A stretch of 64,000 bases of DNA. Source: Solwaraspora sp. WMMA2056. Its GTDB lineage: Bacteria > Actinomycetota > Actinomycetes > Mycobacteriales > Micromonosporaceae. The notes under the pieces are model-generated. The model saw only the letters and a list, made by a program, of their open reading frames with translations. It did not search any database and was not told where the DNA came from. The stretch spans positions 434,001-498,000 of the forward strand of contig NZ_CP128360.1 in NCBI RefSeq assembly GCF_030345095.1, written 5' to 3'. Shown here piece by piece: positions 63,401-64,000 of the stretch; the first letter of the stretch is position 1; every line of letters starts with the position of its first letter. A program made the position numbers and the translations under genes.

Positions 63401-64000
63401 CCCCGGACGCCACCGGTTGAAGCGCGTCATCCAGCACGTAGAGCCGGGTGTTCAGCACCGGACGGCCGATCGGCGCCGGGCCGGGTGAAAGCTCCGCGCT
63501 GATCGATGCGCAGACGGTCGACTCGGTCGGGCCGTACGCGTTGAACATCCGGCGTCCGGGCGACCACCGCGCGGTCAGTTCGGGCGGGCACGCCTCCCCG
63601 GCGACCACCAGGGTGCCGAGGTCGGGCAGCCGGTCGGCCGGCACCGTCGCCAGCACGGTCGGCGGCAGCGTGAGGTGGGTGATGCGCTGCTCGTGCAGGA
63701 CGGCCGCCAGGTCCTCCCCGGCCAGCCGGTCGGCCTCGGGCACCACCAGAACGGCGCCGGCGCCGAGGGCCATCACCAGCTCCCACACCGTGGCGTCGAA
63801 GCCGAGCGCGGCGAACTGCAGCACCCGCGAGCCCTCGCCCGCCCCGAGTCGCTGCTGCGTCGCGGCCATGCTCGCGAGCCCGCGGTGGGTCACCACGACA
63901 CCCTTGGGCTGCCCCGTCGAACCCGACGTATAGATCACATACGCGGCAGCGTCCACCGGCAACGGACACACCGGGTCATGCTCCGGCTGCCCGTCGAAGA
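51492..64000 (-). CDS. cymA: Nonribosomal peptide synthetase, last four modules (probable CymA), cut by the window edge
   Basis: At least 4159 residues are visible and the 5' part lies beyond the right edge. Domain order from the edge, with rough bases: A1 (64000-62920), T1 (62900-62700), C2 (62660-61290), A2 (61270-59880), T2, C3 (59580-58200), A3 (58190-55740) with an inserted methyltransferase (about 56900-56000, [14 protein letters not shown]), T3, C4 (55430-54080), A4 (54080-52590), T4, TE (52290-51530, GQSFGG). T sites read LGGHSLL; C motifs are HHIAADG, HHIVADG and HHVAVDG. My by-eye A1 pocket is DAWTVAAVC, a Phe code. A2 reads DALFVGLVA, A3 DALLIGAVV and A4 DAMVLGVIA, without firm assignment. 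No epimerase is seen. The layout fits a Phe-Val-N-MeLeu-ADH terminus of cyclomarin. Confidence 0.93.
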   Translation of the reverse strand, partial: FDGQPEHDPVCPLPVDAAAYVIYTSGSTGQPKGVVVTHRGLASMAATQQRLGAGEGSRVLQFAALGFDATVWELVMALGAGAVLVVPEADRLAGEDLAAVLHEQRITHLTLPPTVLATVPADRLPDLGTLVVAGEACPPELTARWSPGRRMFNAYGPTESTVCASISAELSPGPAPIGRPVLNTRLYVLDDALQPVASGVPGELYIVGEGLARGYRGRAGLTATRFLADPYGPAGTRMYRTGDMVRWNADGDLEYLGRSDEQVKIRGFRVEPGEVASVLLRHPAVAQAAVIVRLDQLLAYAVPASGRAVRDGVLRAYLQDELPEHMVPSAVVLLDEIPRTSHGKVDQRALPDPEQAGGRGRAPRTPQEELLCVLFAQVLDVPQVDPDDSFFDLGGHSLLATRLIIRIRKAFRCELPPRALFAAPSPAELAVVLGEEQGRVQRALEPVVRPEVLPLSFAQQRLWFLHKLEGLSATYNSPLALRLSGSLDVGALRAALGDVVGRHEALRTVFAEVDGVPCQRVLDAVDVGLPVREVSAGELPGALRQAARYEFDLAREIPVRAWLFVAGPGEWVLMLVLHHIAADGASLGPLARDLATAYADRRVGRGPSWSPLPVQYADYTLWQRRLLGEEADPGSVFGRQLAYWRGRLAGLPEQVTLPADRPRPQAASYAGDVWMFRLDAGLHADLLRLARASGATLFMVLQAALAAVLTRLGAGEDVPIGSPIAGRSDDALDDLVGFFVNTLVLRADTSGNPGFGELLERVRDTSLEAYAHQDVPFEFLVEKLNPHRSTAHNPLFQVLLAFQNNPDTGFHLPGLRTRLEGVSTGLSRVDLFISLAEQPDAGGVIGAVEYATDLYDAATVEAFVGRWLRFLAAVAHDPEQRIGSVDLLLDGERERLTGWAYAEPEVEPTTLSELFERRVAATPDAVAVVEGELSWSYAQLNAYANRVAWSLIERGVGVEDVVAVVLPRGAVQVATVLGVVKAGAAYLPVDPGYPRARVEYLLRDAAPALVIGEGDVFDGQPEHDPVCPLPVDAAAYVIYTSGSTGQPKGVVVTHRGLAALASGTVGRNAVADNSRVLLMASPSFDASVLELMMAIGAGAALVVSRESRLAGEELATLIAEARVTHAFVPPSVLATLPSATTGQLPAFQGLVVGGEACSPDLARRWSAGRRMTNLYGPTETTVATTVSRPLSGEAHPIGAPLPGWRVYVLDSNLHLAPPGSRGELYIGGVGLTRGYLRRAGLTASRFVADPFSPAGARMYRTGDVVRWNADGELEYLGRSDHQVQIRGIRVEPGEVQAALTAHPDVARAVVAFRDDRQGDPALVGYMVPERPGADPAAVREDLRRILPDHLVPVAIVVLPEIPLTPNGKLDRDALPDPEFETSRGRDPRTPEEEILCGLFAEVLGLEQVGAEDDFFDLGGHSLLGTRLISGIRAKLGFEVRLLTLFEASTPSALARAILAANAPARTALEPVPRPELLPLSFAQQRLWFLHKLEGPSPTYNMPLTLRLSGPLDVPALQAALTDVVGRHEALRTVFAEHDGQAYQRILDPVEIELPVHDAASDEALQAAARHRFDLAGEIPLRVSLYAAGPGEWVLMLVLHHIVADGWSLRPLARDLATAYAARAAGRAPDWAPLPVQYADYTLWHRELLGDDADPDSTFGRQLAFWRDRLADLPEQVTLPTDRPRPRMASYRGDVSTFQVDAELHAGLMALARRTGSTLFMVLQTALSALLTRSGAGTDVVVGAGVAGRTDERLDDLVGFFVNMVVLRTDTSDDPTFVELLQRVRASSLAAYAHQDIPFEYLVEKINPLRSASHQSLFQIAVVLQNNAEANFDLSGVRVWQEGRGTGTSRFDLSLSLTETTTADGRPAGVTGVVEFSTDLYDRATIEAFAARWVRVLRAMVVAPGSRLSGVQLLGVDERDRLLQRWGAASGPVAAVTLAELFERRVAATPDAVAVVEGELSWSYAQLNAYANRVAWSLIERGVGVEDVVAVVLPRGAVQVATVLGVVKAGAAYLPVDPGYPRARVEYLLRDAAPALVIGEGDVFDGQPEHDPVCPLPVDAAAYVIYTSGSTGQPKGVVVTHRGLSGLAATLRQRCAADVDSRILQASSPSFDAAVLELVWAWDSGAALVIASADRLAGDELARALAHHRITHALIPPSVLSTLPADAPQTLTDFRTLIVGAEACPPELLRRWAPGRRMVNAYGPTEATVVASQTGDLHEPPVSIGKPALGTRLYVLDERLGLAAPGVPGELYIVGEGLARGYRGRAGLTATRFLADPYGPAGTRMYRTGDMVRWNADGDLEYLGRSDEQVKIRGFRVEPGEVERVLAAQPSVARAVVVPRPDRSGAVSLAAYVVLADQGPATDFDDQLDEWRSIYHEVYSGLAREPGADFAGWNSSFTGAPIPIEQMREWQRSAVEQVARFGPRRVLEIGAGSGLLMVPLIERTEEYWATDFSAAAVERLREYARERGWEHAHLRCQPAHDVSRLPRGHFDTIVLNSVVQYFPSADYLRDVLGKALDLLADGGRLIVGDVRHHGLLRAMHAAVHEFRNPGSGSSAVDHAVAIEKELLLAPEFFTAFRHPRATGVEVLLKRGSADNELTAYRYEVVLHTGATRPVGDLPELVWGRDVTDLADVKAPVRLTRIPNPRLAGTTEPRLHPEQVRRRAAERGWRAVPTWSPRNWDMYDVVLLAAGEDEPLTDVCRPGTPEVVANVPAVARTAGEHVSELRGTIKSLLPDHMVPATITPIERIPLTPNGKIDRRALPEPEIVTTTAEERGPRDPYEEILCELYADLLGLPRVGVDESFFDLGGHSLLATRLTSRIRAVLSIEVPLQQVFAASTPAQLAAVLAQGSGRAGPALEQAPRPEVLPLSFAQQRLWFMQKLEGPSATYNSPLAVRLSGALDVAAMRAALGDVLARHEVLRTVFGERRGEPHQRILDAVEIDLPVRAVAEGDLTQVLRDASRHEFDLSREIPVRASLFTTGGDEWVLLLVVHHVAVDGWSMRPLARDLTTAYEQRAAGHAPDWAPLRVQYADFALWQRRMLGDEADPDSRLSRQLAYWRDQLAGLPRLVTLPADRPRPAEASHRGATLTRNLDAELHRALRVLARRHGSTLFMALQAALGAQLSRSGAGTDIPVGAPTAGRADDAIEDLVGFFINTLVLRIDTSGRPSFTRLLEQVRDTSLAAYAHQDMPFDHLVEKLNPDRSPGQHPLFQVQLVLQNTPDAEFELAGLTARPQLDGVETGVSRVDLSVNAIETFDDHGAPAGLILVVEYATDLYDSATVDAFLDEFGQLLHEVVDSPDQPIGGLELDNIAAPVPGTLPQLFEAWAAAAPSAIAVTDGAADTTYAELNSRANRMARALIDRGAGPEDLVAVLLPRSIRQVVTILAIAKSGAAYLPIDPTYPADRVAYLCADARPKLVVTDAAGVARFGVNQPVIDVDDPATVAQWESWPDNDPTDRDRTTALGLDHPAYVIYTSGSTGRPKGAVITHAGLADAAESWRQRWGVEPGSRVLQLSSPSFDASIMDFIVAFATQGTLVLPEPGLIVGDALARVLAEKRITHLVTLPSVLASMPVDAAGRLADLRGLLLGGEVLTPDLAARWSPGRRMVNVYGQTETTIACTMTGPLDGERVTVGRPNAGMRVYVLDADLRIVPPGAEGELYVAGPAVGRGYLHRSGLTAERFVADPYGPPGSRMYRTGDLGRLNYAFELEYAGRTDEQVKIRGMRVELGEVEAALAEHPAVTRTAVAVRADRQGDLALFGYVIPAQPGADVSGIREDLRRSLPEHLVPAVVTAMTDFPLTPNGKVDREALPAPHVTALVGRGPRTPQEEILCGLFAEVLGLGQIGVEDNFFDLGGHSLLANKLIARIAEVMGTEIPIRTFFAGPTVAQLAEQLGSDGAGRAFDVLLPLRTGGTLPPLFCVHPGAAICWAYSDLLLHLSPDFPVYGLQSRALSHPDELPESLIQVADDCIEEMRQVQKTGPYYLLGQSFGGVVAQAMAARLEAAGEQVGLIVALDSEPARPLSEEEQAQVIEATGKVYTGILEVLGVDPAALPNGNLTFAQFSELARTTNTVLGNVAEEEFQLLMAILHRNISIATRHRTERVEADMLIFGAAQERERVLDPEVWREFVGEITYHPIATSHSTIMAPEALQVIGPILEQHLRAVIAGNATTKEEN
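57035..57268. repeat. 234-bp NRPS repeat, A-domain C-terminal part of module 3
   Basis: It is nearly identical to 63173-63406 (offset 6138) with only a few mismatches. It encodes the A7-A8 region from [16 protein letters not shown] to [12 protein letters not shown]. The partner lies in module 1, not in module 2, so exchange affected different pairs at the two ends of the A domain. Confidence 0.85.
57754..58184. repeat. 431-bp intragenic NRPS repeat, copy in module 3
   Basis: The sequence is, by eye, identical to 60832-61262 (offset 3078). It covers the start of the A domain, from the SGSTGQPKG motif back to the C-A linker ([13 protein letters not shown]). A third copy starts at 63880 and runs off the window. 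Confidence 0.88.
60832..61262. repeat. 431-bp intragenic NRPS repeat, copy in module 2
   Basis: This copy matches 57754-58184 over its whole length and is flanked by diverged sequence on both sides. Identity at this level between paralogous modules points to recent gene conversion or duplication. Confidence 0.88.
63173..63406. repeat. 234-bp NRPS repeat, A-domain C-terminal part of module 1
   Basis: Partner of 57035-57268, with differences such as GGTTAGACC against GGTCAGACC. Beyond the ends the two A domains diverge. Confidence 0.85.
63880..64000. repeat. Third copy of the NRPS repeat, cut by the window edge
   Basis: The 121 bases to the window end match the left ends of the copies at 57754 and 60832, so the repeat occurs at least three times in this synthetase gene. 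Confidence 0.85.

Overview
The window is high-GC DNA with actinomycete gene style: GTG and TTG starts, GTGA/ATGA overlaps, many LuxR, HxlR and STAS regulators, and an Scr1-type helix-turn-helix gene near a DUF397 gene. The gene content suggests Micromonosporaceae (Micromonospora or Salinispora type). That placement is inference; no 16S gene is present.

Bases 1-32250 look like ordinary chromosome. From the left they hold the end of a DUF885 peptidase, a flippase-like membrane protein, an 18-cysteine DUF326 (copper-storage-like) protein, a STAS plus STAS/ATPase anti-sigma pair, DoxX, and a divergent phosphate-scavenging pair (1458-aa ExeM/NucH nuclease-nucleotidase and a Tat-exported PhoX-type phosphatase). 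Next come an Scr1-type regulator with DUF397, a small metabolic locus (a protein resembling the tryptophan 2,3-dioxygenase superfamily, a PHBH-type flavin monooxygenase, a PRMT-like methyltransferase and a family 1 glycosyltransferase), and a two-gene signalling operon (receiver fused to a thioredoxin-reductase fold, then a histidine kinase with a cyclic-nucleotide-binding-like domain). Then follow Nudix, a D12-class adenine methylase, a QorB/HxlR divergent pair, DUF5995, a large LuxR (LAL) regulator, a nucleotide cyclase whose reading frame covers an antisense S1 protease, a Bcr/CflA exporter, tRNA-Ser(GCT) and tRNA-Arg(ACG).

Bases 32250-45720, just after the tRNA-Arg, look like a genomic island. 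It starts with a Tn3 transposase scrap. It then carries a conflict-type locus of two divergent operons: XRE-TPR regulator plus TIR-STAND ATPase on one side, and a membrane-anchored small GTPase, two unrecognised proteins and a class 3 lipase on the other. Two different IS3-family elements interrupt the GTPase and the lipase. The GTPase insertion has a 3-bp target duplication, and removing it restores the reading frame. After this come a small membrane protein, a tyrosine recombinase with a truncated partner, a probable group II intron fragment, and transposase remnants of IS1634-like and IS701-like type.

Bases 45760-64000 are one edge of a nonribosomal peptide cluster, all on the minus strand. 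The order is the last four modules of a giant NRPS (A-T, C-A-T, C-A(N-methyltransferase)-T, C-A-T-TE), MbtH, IPP isomerase, an indole prenyltransferase of the DMATS fold, then aldehyde dehydrogenase, aldolase, C-methyltransferase and hydratase. This order and content match what I know of the cyclomarin (cym) cluster, cymA to cymH. The prenyltransferase and isomerase serve tryptophan prenylation, and the last four enzymes build the unusual residue 2-amino-3,5-dimethylhex-4-enoic acid. The first readable adenylation pocket fits Phe, and the only embedded N-methyltransferase sits in the penultimate module, as expected for a Phe-Val-N-MeLeu-ADH terminus. The NRPS runs off the right edge.
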